Assembly: GCA_900545275.1 (NCBI GenBank)
Contig: UQYG01000005.1
Coordinates: forward strand, 62,001 to 126,000
DNA: 64,000 nt
Reading direction: 5' to 3'
Source: an uncultured Sutterella sp.
Lineage (GTDB): Bacteria > Pseudomonadota > Gammaproteobacteria > Burkholderiales > Burkholderiaceae_F
Under the pieces are notes generated by a model. The model was not told the DNA's origin, did no database searches, and saw only the letters and a list, made by a program, of their open reading frames with translations. Below are positions 49,413 through 57,389 of this stretch, one piece after another. The number at the start of each line of letters is the position of its first letter. Positions within the stretch are counted from its first letter, which is position 1. The translations under genes were made by a program, and so were the position numbers.

Positions 49413-50000
49413 ATCAAGTCTCGAATGCGTGAATGGTTCCCGCTGGGGCGCGGGAGGTTTTTCGATGAGAGAGGACAACACGATCCTTCCCTTCGTCGCG
49501 AGTCGCCGGGGTTCTTCCTAGTGGCGGGAGAAAACCGGGAATCGGCTCTCGGAACGATTGAAATTCTATCGAAAATTTTCTTTTGATAGTGAGGGAGGCT
49601 ATCGAGGGAAGAGTCTTTCGCTTGGAAAACAAAGAACAGATTTTTCTATACGCGAATATACGTAAGTGAGTGAAATCGAAATTTAGATGGAAACTATCGG
49701 TACTGCAGTGTGGGTAGCTTGGGTCTTTATGGTGGGGTTGGGTGAAACAACCTAGTTGGGACGAACGGTTGTTCGGGGTGAGGTTTTTGAATCTGATATC
49801 CAAAGGGGGACAATAGAATACAGAGATAGGGCTTGCAAATAATGAAGGAAAAAAGCGGAGAAAAAGCAGAGATTTTTGGTCGGAAATACTAGGGAAACCA
49901 CTAGTCGAATGAGGGGAAAATCGTGGGTAAACTGCGGGCTCCTCAAAAATTTGATCGAAAATTTCGCGTTCCGGACGCTGTCTTGAGTTTCTTTTTATGT

Positions 50001-50014
50001 ACGCAATAATGCGT
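50001..50014. promoter_or_regulatory. Inverted repeat ACGCA-ATAA-TGCGT in the frd leader
   Basis: A perfect 5-4-5 repeat overlaps the start of a TATAAA (50013-50018). It is a candidate operator/promoter about 280 bases before frdA. Confidence 0.35.
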
Positions 50015-50068
50015 ATAAATAAAAAGTAAAAACTGAAATTCCCGTGTAATCTGCACTCCGACAAGGGA

Positions 50069-50088
50069 TTGTAAGGGAATTTTCTTAT
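50069..50088 (+). promoter_or_regulatory. Promoter-like segment 1 upstream of frdA
   Basis: TTGTAAGGGAAT is followed by TTTTCTTAT. The two blocks recur in the same order at 50129-50156 (TTGTCAGGGAAT, then TTTTCTTAT). The spacing here is too short for a -35/-10 pair. Confidence 0.3.
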
Positions 50089-50128
50089 ATCTGGACAAAA
50101 GTGCAAAGACTGTGAGGACTTCTGCGTT

Positions 50129-50156
50129 TTGTCAGGGAATCGTGAGATTTTCTTAT
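50129..50156 (+). promoter_or_regulatory. Candidate frdA promoter
   Basis: TTGTCA (50129-50134) and TCTTAT (50151-50156) lie 16 bases apart. A transcript would have an upstream leader of about 130 bases before ATG 50296. Confidence 0.45.
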
Positions 50157-50295
50157 GCGGTTTTCTCCGTTGCGGGGGATAATCGTGACGGCTAGTTTGA
50201 CTGCGTGGTGTTTGGAGAACCTCCACTCAGTCGAATTATGAAATCCGGTGTCGACGCCGATGGGTGTCCGACGCCTTCTTCTTGGAGACCTTGGA

Positions 50296-52281
50296 ATGAA
50301 AATTATCTACACCGACGTCCTCGTGATCGGTGGCGGTCTTGCCGGTTTGCGTATGGCGGTTGCCGCCAAGCGCCGCGGACACGACTCGATCGTTCTGTCG
50401 CTCGTTCCGCCGAAGCGCAGTCACTCGAAGGCCGCCCAGGGCGGTATGCAGGCTTCGCTCGGCAACGTGATCAAGGGCATGGGCGACAACGAAGACATCC
50501 ACTTCGCCGACACGGTCCGCGGTTCCGACTGGGGCGCCGACCAGGAAGTGGTCCGCATGTTCGTGAACACCTCGCCCAAGGCCGTGCGTGAACTCGCCGC
50601 TTGGGGCTGCCCCTGGAGCCGCATCACCCCGGGTGACCGTCAGGTGATCATCAACGGCGAAAAGGTTACGATTACCGAACGCAAGGAAGCCGCCGGCCTC
50701 GTTGCCCAGCGCGACTTCGGCGGCACGAAGAAGTGGCGTACCTGCTACGTGTCCGACTGTACCGGCCACGCCATGCTCAATGCCGTGTCCGACCGCATCA
50801 TCGCCGAACAGGTTCCCGTCGTCGAACGCGTTGAAGCCCTCTCGCTTATTCACGACGGAAAGCGTTGCTACGGCGCCATCGTCCGCGACCTGATCACGGG
50901 CGAACTCCTCGCCTACGTTTCGAAGGCCACGGCCATCGCCACGGGCGGTGCCGGCCGTATCTACCGCGTCACGACGAACGCCGTGATCTGCGACGGCACG
51001 GGCTACGACCTCGCGCTCGGCACGGGCGTTGCCACGCTGTCGAACATGGAAGCCATTCAGTTCCACCCGACCGGTATCTTCCCGGCCGGCATCCTGGTGA
51101 CGGAAGGCTGCCGCGGTGACGGCGGTCTGCTGCGCGACGTCGACGGCCACCGCTTCATGCCGGACGTCGAACCGGAAAAGAAGGAACTCGCCTCCCGCGA
51201 CGTGGTTTCGCGCCGCATGGAAGAACGCATTGCTCAGGGCAAGGGCGTCAAGAGCCGCTTCGGCGAACACATCTGGCTCGACATCACGCTGCTCGGCGAA
51301 CACCACATCAAGCACAAGCTCCGTGAAGTCTACGAAATCTGCCATTACTTCCTCGGCGTTGACCCGACGAAGGAATGGGTGCCTGTGCGTCCGGCCCAGC
51401 ACTACACGATGGGCGGCATCCGCACGAAGCCCACGGGCGAATCCGAAACCCTGAAGGGCCTCTTCGCCGCCGGCGAAGCCGCCTGCTGGGACATGCACGG
51501 CTTCAACCGCCTCGGCGGCAACTCCGTTGCCGAAACCGTGGTCGCTGGTATGATCGTCGGTGAATTCATTGCCGACTTCTGCGACCAGCCCGAAAACGGC
51601 ATCGACATCCCGACCTCGATCATCTACGACGCTCTGCGCAAGCAGGAAGCCGAGCTCAAGCACTTCACCACGAACGGTGGTTCCGAAGACGCCGTGAAGC
51701 TGCGCACCCGCATGCAGGAAATCATGACGACGAAGATCGGCATTTTCCGCCGCGGTCCCGACATGGAAGAAGCCGTCAAGGAACTCGAAGACCTCTACAA
51801 GCGTTCCTTCAACGTGCCCGTCAAGGATATCGTCGGTCCGAACCCCGAACTCGTCTACGCCTACCGCACGCAGAAGATGCTCCGCGTGGCCCTCACGGTC
51901 GCCTGCGGCGCTCTCAATCGTAAGGAATCGCGCGGCGCTCACTACCGCGAAGACTACTCGCGTCGTGACGACGTCAACTGGCTCAATCGTACGATTGCCA
52001 CTTGGAAGGAAGGCGACACGCTTCCGACGCTCTCCTACCAGAATCTCGACATCAGCAAGATGGAACTTCCCCCGGGCTTCCGCGGCTACGGCGTGAAGAA
52101 CTACATCGAAAATCCGGAATCGGTCAAGCGTCAGGCGGAAGTCGACGCCATCCGCGCCAAGATGGAAGCCGAAGGCGCCGACCGCTTTGCGATCCAGAAC
52201 GCCCTTATGCCGTACGAGCACCTGTTGCCCAAGCGTCTCAAGGGTAAGAACGAACGCATTGATGAACCCCTGAACGATTAA
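50296..52281 (+). CDS. frdA: Fumarate reductase flavoprotein subunit FrdA
   Basis: FrdA reduces fumarate to succinate using covalently bound FAD and electrons from FrdB. The 661-residue protein has VIGGGLAGLRMA, the covalent-FAD histidine His43 in HSKAAQGG, the active-site IQFHPTGIFPAG with TEGCRGDGG, the Arg in SRDVVSRRMEE, and PAQHYTMGGI. All are intact. It resembles the epsilonproteobacterial/Wolinella type in length and motifs. The ATG follows CTTGGAGACCTTGGA. frdB is 18 bases downstream, and no cytochrome-b or anchor subunit gene is adjacent. Codon use is strongly biased, indicating high expression. Confidence 0.95.
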   Translation: MKIIYTDVLVIGGGLAGLRMAVAAKRRGHDSIVLSLVPPKRSHSKAAQGGMQASLGNVIKGMGDNEDIHFADTVRGSDWGADQEVVRMFVNTSPKAVRELAAWGCPWSRITPGDRQVIINGEKVTITERKEAAGLVAQRDFGGTKKWRTCYVSDCTGHAMLNAVSDRIIAEQVPVVERVEALSLIHDGKRCYGAIVRDLITGELLAYVSKATAIATGGAGRIYRVTTNAVICDGTGYDLALGTGVATLSNMEAIQFHPTGIFPAGILVTEGCRGDGGLLRDVDGHRFMPDVEPEKKELASRDVVSRRMEERIAQGKGVKSRFGEHIWLDITLLGEHHIKHKLREVYEICHYFLGVDPTKEWVPVRPAQHYTMGGIRTKPTGESETLKGLFAAGEAACWDMHGFNRLGGNSVAETVVAGMIVGEFIADFCDQPENGIDIPTSIIYDALRKQEAELKHFTTNGGSEDAVKLRTRMQEIMTTKIGIFRRGPDMEEAVKELEDLYKRSFNVPVKDIVGPNPELVYAYRTQKMLRVALTVACGALNRKESRGAHYREDYSRRDDVNWLNRTIATWKEGDTLPTLSYQNLDISKMELPPGFRGYGVKNYIENPESVKRQAEVDAIRAKMEAEGADRFAIQNALMPYEHLLPKRLKGKNERIDEPLND

Positions 52282-52299
52282 TTTGGAGTGGATGATTAA

Positions 52300-53109
52300 A
52301 TGAGCCAAGTGGAAAACAAGAAGCAGCACCGTCTGCTCAAGATCAGCATTCTGCGCTACAACCCGCAGGATCCTGAAAGCGTTCCGCACATGCAGACCTA
52401 CGAGCTCGAAGAATCCGACTCGATGACGCTTTTCATCGCTCTGAATGAACTGCGTGATCATCAGGATCCGACGCTTCAGTTCGACTTCGTCTGCCGTGCC
52501 GGCATCTGCGGTTCCTGCGCCATGATGATCAACGGCAAGCCGGGTCTGGCCTGCCGTACCCTCACGCGCGACCTTCCGACGGAATTCACGCTCGCTCCGC
52601 TGCCCGCCTTTGAACTCATCGGCGACCTTTCGGTCAACACCGGCAAGTGGATGCGCAACATGTCCGAACGCATGGAAACGTGGGTTCACATGAAGGAAGA
52701 GGAAATCGACCTTCGCAAGAAGGAAGTTCCGATGGACCCGCAGCTCGCCGAAGACATTTACGTTCTCGACCGCTGCGTCGAATGCGGCTGTTGCATCGCC
52801 GGTTGCGGTACGGTTCGTCTGCGTCCGGACTTCGTGGGCGGCGTCGGCATCAACAAGATCGCCCGCTTCCGCCTTGACCCGCGCGACGACCGCAACGACG
52901 CCGACTACTACGAAGTGATCGGTGACGAATCGGGTGTCTTCGGATGCATGTCCCTTCTCGCCTGCCACGACTTCTGCCCGAAGGATCTGCCTCTCAAGAC
53001 GCAGATCGCCTTCATCCGTCGCAAGATGGCTGAACAGGGTATGAAGGGCTACGACAAGGTTCTTCCGTCCCAAAAAAAGGCTATTCCCATCAAGCCGATT
53101 AAGCAGTAA
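52300..53109 (+). CDS. frdB: Fumarate reductase iron-sulfur subunit FrdB
   Basis: FrdB passes electrons from the quinol site to FrdA. The 269-residue protein has a [2Fe-2S] ferredoxin domain with CRAGICGSC and a fourth Cys in GLACRT, and a [4Fe-4S] motif CVECGCCIAGC. The last cluster region is GCMSLLACHDFCPKD. All ligands are present. The N-terminus is a few residues longer than usual. It is co-transcribed with frdA. The missing membrane anchor (FrdC type) must be encoded elsewhere or replaced by another quinol dehydrogenase. Confidence 0.95.
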   Translation: MSQVENKKQHRLLKISILRYNPQDPESVPHMQTYELEESDSMTLFIALNELRDHQDPTLQFDFVCRAGICGSCAMMINGKPGLACRTLTRDLPTEFTLAPLPAFELIGDLSVNTGKWMRNMSERMETWVHMKEEEIDLRKKEVPMDPQLAEDIYVLDRCVECGCCIAGCGTVRLRPDFVGGVGINKIARFRLDPRDDRNDADYYEVIGDESGVFGCMSLLACHDFCPKDLPLKTQIAFIRRKMAEQGMKGYDKVLPSQKKAIPIKPIKQ

Positions 53110-53118
53110 TATTTAGGG

Positions 53119-53160
53119 CGCACGGCGTATGATCCTTCGAAAGAAGTATCATACGCTGCG
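53119..53160 (+). repeat. Long stem-loop between frdB and aspA
   Basis: GCGTATGAT-C-CTTC closes on GAAG-T-ATCATACGC around a GAAA tetraloop, with an outer CGCA/TGCG pair. No T-tract follows, so it is more likely an mRNA-stability or processing element, or an operator, than a terminator. Confidence 0.6.
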
Positions 53161-53230
53161 TTCAAACAAGGTCCGCTTCTTCTGCGACCAACCCCCGGAA
53201 ACGGGATACAGGGGAAGCGGAGTTCACCCC

Positions 53231-53274
53231 GGACAGAGGGACGAACAGAACCATTCGGTCCCGCCGCTCTGTCC
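53231..53274 (+). repeat. Second stem-loop in the aspA leader
   Basis: GGACAGAG (53231-53238) pairs with CTCTGTCC (53267-53274), with an inner GGAC-GAA/TTC-GGTCC pairing. It ends 10 bases before the aspA ribosome site. Confidence 0.5.
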
Positions 53275-53298
53275 AAAATCCTATGAGGAGCTATAAAA

Positions 53299-54696
53299 AT
53301 GTCTCGTATTGAAAGCGACTTCCTTGGCGAACTCGAGATTCCTGATGACGTCTACTATGGCGTGCAGACCATGCGCGGCAAGCAGAACTTCCACATCACG
53401 GAAATGCCCATGTCGCAGGAACCGTTCTTCGCCCAGGCCTTTGGCTATGTGAAGAAGGCCGCCGCGATGGCCAACAAGGAACTCGGCTGCATCCCGGCCG
53501 ACGTCGCTGACGCTCTGATCTGGGCCTGCGATCAGCTCATCGCCGGCAAGTACAACGACCAGTTCGTGACCGACTGGCTCCAGGGTGGTGCCGGTACGTC
53601 GACCAACATGAACTGCAACGAAGTGATCTGCAACCTCGCTTGCGAACACCTCGGCCTCGCCAAGGGCGACAAGAAGGTCTCCCCGAACGACCACGCCAAC
53701 TTCGGTCAGTCCACGAACGACACGTATCCGACCGCCTTCCACCTCTCGCTCCTCCTTCGTTCGAACGTCCTCCTGAAGGCCGTCGAAGAACTCCGCGACA
53801 GCTTCTTCCGCAAGGCTGAAGAAACCAAGGGTGTTCTGAAGATGGGCCGCACGCACCTCCAGGACGCCGTTCCGATGTCCTTCGGCCAGGAATTCCATGG
53901 CTGGGGCTCCACGATTGCCGACGAAATCGCCGTCATCAAGGAAGCTCAGGAACACCTGAAGATCGTCAACCTCGGCGCCACCGCCATCGGTACGACCGTT
54001 ACGGCTCACCCGGATTACCCGGCTCTCGCCGTCAAGCACCTCGCCGAAATCACCGGCATTGACTTCAAGAACAGCGACGACCTCATCGCCGCCACGAGCG
54101 ACTGCGGTGCCTACGTTGCTCTTTCGAGCGCCGTCAAGAGCCTCGCCGTCAAGCTGACGAAGGTCTGCAATGACCTGCGTCTCCTTGCTTCCGGTCCGCG
54201 TACGGGTCTCTCCGAACTCATCCTCCCGCAGCTCCAGCCGGGCTCCTCGATCATGCCGGGTAAGGTCAACCCCGTGATCCCCGAAGTGACGAACCAGGCT
54301 TCGTTCCTCGCCATCGGTCTCGACACGACGGTCATGCTCGCCGCCTCCGCCGGTCAGCTCGAACTGAACGTGATGGAACCGGTCATCACCTTCGCTCTCT
54401 ACATGCAGATGAAGGTCATGACGAACGCCTGCAACCACCTGCGTGAAAAGTGCATCGACGGCATCGTCGTCAATGCCGAACACTGCAAGGACCTCGTCAT
54501 GGGTTCGCTCGGCATCGTCACGCTCCTGAAGCCGCACTTCGGCTACAAGCCCTGCGCCAACATCGCCCGTGAAGGCTTCCTCACCGGCAAGTCCCTCCAT
54601 CAGCTCGTCGTTGAAGAAAAGGGCATGCTCACGCAGGAACAGTGGGATCATACGTTCACGTATGAAAACCTCATCAACCCGAAGTTCGAAAAGTAA
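53299..54696 (+). CDS. aspA: Aspartate ammonia-lyase
   Basis: AspA converts aspartate to fumarate and ammonia. The 465-residue fumarase/aspartase-superfamily protein has GGAGTSTNMNCNEV, the active-site NFGQSTNDTYPTA, GRTHLQDAVPMSFGQEF and the signature loop GSSIMPGKVNPVIPEV, which fits aspartase rather than fumarase. A GAGGAG site lies 8 bases upstream of the ATG. It is placed between frdAB and a C4-dicarboxylate exchanger and so feeds fumarate to fumarate reductase. Strong codon bias suggests abundant expression. Confidence 0.93.
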   Translation: MSRIESDFLGELEIPDDVYYGVQTMRGKQNFHITEMPMSQEPFFAQAFGYVKKAAAMANKELGCIPADVADALIWACDQLIAGKYNDQFVTDWLQGGAGTSTNMNCNEVICNLACEHLGLAKGDKKVSPNDHANFGQSTNDTYPTAFHLSLLLRSNVLLKAVEELRDSFFRKAEETKGVLKMGRTHLQDAVPMSFGQEFHGWGSTIADEIAVIKEAQEHLKIVNLGATAIGTTVTAHPDYPALAVKHLAEITGIDFKNSDDLIAATSDCGAYVALSSAVKSLAVKLTKVCNDLRLLASGPRTGLSELILPQLQPGSSIMPGKVNPVIPEVTNQASFLAIGLDTTVMLAASAGQLELNVMEPVITFALYMQMKVMTNACNHLREKCIDGIVVNAEHCKDLVMGSLGIVTLLKPHFGYKPCANIAREGFLTGKSLHQLVVEEKGMLTQEQWDHTFTYENLINPKFEK

Positions 54697-54750
54697 TTTT
54701 CTGACTTCGTCGTCCGAGTCCCGGCAACGGGTTTTCGGATGAGCCCAAAA

Positions 54751-54786
54751 ACAAAACCGTCCCGCTCGAGCGCGGGGCGGTTTTGT
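54751..54786 (+). terminator. Intrinsic terminator after aspA
   Basis: ACAAAACCGTCCCGC (54751-54765) pairs with GCGGGGCGGTTTTGT (54772-54786), with one G-U pair. The T-tract forms the stem end. Confidence 0.8.
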
Positions 54787-54810
54787 CGGACCCAACGGGT
54801 TTCGGTCAAC

Positions 54811-54852
54811 CGTCATGAAAGCCCCCGTGCAAGAAGGGCGGCTTTCCTGACG
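54811..54852 (+). repeat. Stem-loop in the dcu leader
   Basis: CGTCA-T-GAAAGCC (54811-54823) pairs with GGCTTTC-C-TGACG (54840-54852). It lies between the aspA terminator and the transporter gene; its role is unknown. Confidence 0.5.
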
Positions 54853-54934
54853 GGCGACAAGACCCGTAACCACCCTCGGCGAGGGGCCGGATCGTCGTTA
54901 CTAAGGACGGCCGGTATCTTCGTCGGATTACTCA

Positions 54935-54948
54935 ATGCCTGGAGGCAT
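54935..54948 (+). promoter_or_regulatory. Ribosome site of the dcu gene inside a small hairpin
   Basis: ATGCC-TGGA-GGCAT (54935-54948) places the TGGAGG Shine-Dalgarno in a 5-bp hairpin just before ATG 54951. Confidence 0.5.
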
Positions 54949-54950
54949 CC

Positions 54951-56285
54951 ATGGATATCATGCTTATTCTTCAGATTATCGTGCTGCTCGGCGCGATTTT
55001 CTTGGGCGTCCGCCTTGGCGGCATCGGCATCGGCTACGCCGGTGGCGCCGGTGTGCTCATTCTCGGGCTTTGCCTTGGTATGAAGCCGGGTAACATCCCC
55101 TGGGACGTTATCCTGATCATCGCCTCGGTGATCTCGGCCATTTCGGCGATGCAGCTCGCCGGTGGTCTTGACTACCTCGTTCAGATCGCCGAACGCATCC
55201 TTCGTGCCAATCCGAAGCACATCAACTACCTCGCCCCGATCGTGACCTATGTCCTCACGATCTTTGCGGGTACGGGCCACACGGCCTTCTCGATGATCCC
55301 GGTTATCGTCGAAGTCGCCAAGGAACAGAACATTCGTCCTTGCGTGCCGCTGTCGATCGCCGTGGTCGCTTCGCAGATCGCCATTACGGCTTCCCCGGTT
55401 TCCGCTGCCGTGATCTACATGGCCGGCGTGCTTGAAGAGTTCGGCTGGTCCTACCCGGCCCTGCTCGGCATCTGGCTCTCCACGACGTTCATCGCCTGCA
55501 TGCTGACCGCCTTCGTCATGACGCTCATCTCCAAGATGGACCTCAGCAAGGATCCGGTCTATCAGGAACGCCTCGCCAAGGGCCTCATCAAGGCTTCGAC
55601 CAGCGCTGCCCATACGGAACTCAAGCCGCACGCCAAGCGCTCCGTTCTCATCTTCCTCGTCGGCGTTATCTTCGTGGTGCTCTATGCCTCCGCCATTTCG
55701 CCGGCCGTTGGTCTGATTGAAAACGTCGTCGTCGGTCGTGACGCCGCCATCATGAGCCTCATGCTCATCGTCGGCATGCTCATCACGATGACCTGCAACA
55801 TCGAAATCGGCAAGATCGCTGACTCGTCCGTCTTCAAGAGCGGTATGGTCGCCATCGTCTGCGTGCTCGGTGTGGCTTGGTTGGGCGACACGTTCGTGTC
55901 CGGTCACTCGAACGAAATTAAGGAACTCGCCGCCGGTACCGTGTCGGAAACCCCGGCTCTGCTCGCCGTCGTGTTCTTCCTCGCTTCGATGCTCCTCTAC
56001 TCGCAGGCTGCCACCGCCAAGGCGATTACCCCGGCCATCGTTGCCGCTCTCGGTATCTCCGCCGCCAACCCCGGTGACTCCTACATGCTCGTGGCTTCGT
56101 TCGCTGCCGTTTCGGCTCTGTTCGTCCTCCCGACCTACCCGACCCTCCTCGGCGCCGTCCAGATGGACTACACGGGCACGACCCGCATCGGCAAGTTCGT
56201 GTTCAACCACGCCTTCTTCCTCCCCGGCCTGATCGCCATCGTCTTCGCGGTCGCGCTCGGCTTCCTCGCTTGCAGCATCTTCTAA
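54951..56285 (+). CDS. dcuB: DcuA/DcuB-family anaerobic C4-dicarboxylate exchanger
   Basis: The 444-residue protein has about 11-12 membrane segments and the family pattern (LGGIGIGYAGGAGVLILGLCLG, TYVLTIFAGTGHTAFSMIPVI, SQIAITASPVSAAVIYMAG). Such carriers exchange fumarate, malate or aspartate for succinate under anaerobic conditions. The length equals E. coli DcuB (446) and DcuA (433); which of the two it is cannot be settled. Placement after aspA makes aspartate/succinate exchange likely. It has its own structured leader after the aspA terminator. Confidence 0.9.
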   Translation: MDIMLILQIIVLLGAIFLGVRLGGIGIGYAGGAGVLILGLCLGMKPGNIPWDVILIIASVISAISAMQLAGGLDYLVQIAERILRANPKHINYLAPIVTYVLTIFAGTGHTAFSMIPVIVEVAKEQNIRPCVPLSIAVVASQIAITASPVSAAVIYMAGVLEEFGWSYPALLGIWLSTTFIACMLTAFVMTLISKMDLSKDPVYQERLAKGLIKASTSAAHTELKPHAKRSVLIFLVGVIFVVLYASAISPAVGLIENVVVGRDAAIMSLMLIVGMLITMTCNIEIGKIADSSVFKSGMVAIVCVLGVAWLGDTFVSGHSNEIKELAAGTVSETPALLAVVFFLASMLLYSQAATAKAITPAIVAALGISAANPGDSYMLVASFAAVSALFVLPTYPTLLGAVQMDYTGTTRIGKFVFNHAFFLPGLIAIVFAVALGFLACSIF

Positions 56286-56314
56286 TCGCAATCGAGAATT
56301 GATCGAAGAATCAA

Positions 56315-56345
56315 GGGCTCCCGGTTCCGGCCGGGGGCCCTTTTT
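56315..56345 (+). terminator. Intrinsic terminator after dcuB
   Basis: GGGCTCCCGG (56315-56324) pairs with CCGGGGGCCC (56331-56340, one G-U), followed by five T residues. Confidence 0.85.
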
Positions 56346-56487
56346 CGACGACGCGCGGAATCAAGTGAGTAGGGATCTCCAAAGAACGCATTCGATCGGA
56401 ACTCTCCGAGCCGAGTGAACTTCCTGCGGTCGGATTCAACGAAGCAGGTTGTTCGAGAAACTTTTTATCGTTTGAGAAAGTTTTTCC

Positions 56488-56516
56488 TTGACAAAATTCT
56501 GGTTTCGTGTAATAAT
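56488..56516 (+). promoter_or_regulatory. Promoter of tRNA-Gly
   Basis: A consensus TTGACA (56488-56493) is followed 17 bases later by AATAAT (56511-56516). The tRNA begins 15 bases further on. Good sigma-70 match. Confidence 0.75.
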
Positions 56517-56530
56517 TCGACTTCTCTAAC

Positions 56531-56606
56531 GCGGGAGTAGCTCAGTTGGTAGAGCGCAACCTTGCCAAGGTTGAGGTCGCGAGTTCGAGACTCGTCTCCC
56601 GCTCCA
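56531..56606 (+). tRNA. tRNA-Gly (GCC anticodon)
   Basis: A 76-base class I tRNA has acceptor GCGGGAG/CTCCCGC, anticodon arm CCTTGCCAAGG with anticodon GCC, the T-arm GTTCGAGAC and an encoded CCA end (56604-56606). Confidence 0.97.
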
Positions 56607-56741
56607 AGATTCCTAAGAGGAAGGGGAGAAGAATTTCTCCCCTTTTTTTCTACGGATAGGCGCCTACGAAAGCGTCCGAAAATTCAGACCTCGTTTCTGA
56701 AAAATTTCGACGGATTTGCTAAAATTCGTCGCTTTCTCAAG

Positions 56742-56758
56742 ACCTCCGTGGGGGAGGT
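56742..56758 (+). repeat. Inverted repeat ACCTCC-GTGGG-GGAGGT upstream of rpmF
   Basis: This imperfectly spaced repeat resembles the palindrome at 9931-9946 (ACCTCC...GGAGGTGT). It may form a small hairpin in the rpmF leader, about 100 bases before the gene. Confidence 0.35.
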
Positions 56759-56855
56759 GTGAGAACTCTGATTTCCGGAAGTCGTCAACGGTTTTACGAG
56801 TGTGCGGTTGCCGACATTATTGCTATTTCACTCGATTTGTTACGTGGGGTTTGCC

Positions 56856-57038
56856 ATGGCCGTTCAGCAGAACAAAAAATCCACCAGCAAGCGCGGTAAT
56901 CACCGTGCTCATGACTTTCTGACCAACCCGCCCACCGCGATCGAAGCCACGACCGGTGAAGCGCATCGTCGTCATCACATCAGCCCGTCCGGTTTCTACC
57001 GCGGCAAGAAGGTGATCACGACGAAGATGGACGAATAA
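56856..57038 (+). CDS. rpmF: Ribosomal protein bL32
   Basis: bL32 is a small large-subunit protein. The 60-residue protein begins MAVQQNKKSTSKRGNHRAHD and ends PSGFYRGKKVITTKMDE, the usual pattern. No zinc-binding cysteines are present, as in many proteobacteria. In most proteobacteria yceD (DUF177) precedes rpmF and plsX follows it; neither is here. The upstream 249 bases hold tRNA-Gly's tail and a possible promoter (TAAAAT at 56720). Confidence 0.95.
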   Translation: MAVQQNKKSTSKRGNHRAHDFLTNPPTAIEATTGEAHRRHHISPSGFYRGKKVITTKMDE

Positions 57039-57389
57039 TTCGTTCGTCGGTTGGAAGGTGGCTCTCGACAAGAAGCTTCCTCAAACCGCGGGGTTTCTCG
57101 GCGGCATCCGTACGGAATCCGAAGTGATCTGATGCGCGACCCCACGGCAGCTTTGCCCGCAGTCTTTCCCGGTGGATTCCGGGACCGACGAGAAAGCACG
57201 AAACGGTTTGAGTGTTGAGAACAACCTTGTAAAAAGTCGAAAGGGACTCCTCTACGGGGTCCCTTTTCTTTTGTGTGCAGGGCATTGGAAAAAGAAATTC
57301 TTTGTAATTGCCTTCTTGCGAGTCTCTCGGTGCTTCAGGCGACTCGTTAGCATGGGACGCATCGAAAAATTCAGAAGGAAGATCAACGC
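57039..57389 (+). other. Gene-free 351-base gap between rpmF and fabH
   Basis: I see no coding frame, and in particular no trace of PlsX (such as an AVDAMGGD motif), which usually occupies this position. The gap contains a terminator at 57240-57270 and otherwise nothing recognisable. Confidence 0.75.
57240..57270 (+). terminator. Terminator after rpmF
   Basis: AAAGGGACTCC (57240-57250) pairs with GGGGTCCCTTT (57256-57266, one G-U), followed by TCTTTT. Confidence 0.85.

Larger units (their letters stand above)
49413..50295 (+). other. AT-rich intergenic region upstream of frdA
   Basis: This 883-base gap holds no gene I can support. About 700 bases of it (roughly 49540-50240) are clearly AT-rich compared with the rest of the window, with purine-rich plus strand. 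It includes a hairpin CTATCGAAA-ATTTTC-TTTTGATAG (49566-49589), the inverted repeat ACGCA-ATAA-TGCGT (50001-50014) next to TATAAA, and two related promoter-like segments (see below). It is probably the regulatory region of the frd genes, possibly with an undetected small RNA or acquired DNA. Confidence 0.7.

Noticed and set aside
49414..50226. A 270-codon open frame on the minus strand across the AT-rich frdA leader
   Set aside because: It is long for non-coding DNA, but it has no internal methionine and very little Ala, Val or Gly. It has an excess of Ser, Phe, Pro and Arg, begins at a GTG without ribosome site, and shows no recognisable domain. The pyrimidine-rich strand explains the scarcity of stops.
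50236..53073. 945-codon open frame antisense to frdA and frdB
   Set aside because: Same reason: shadow of strongly codon-biased genes on the other strand.
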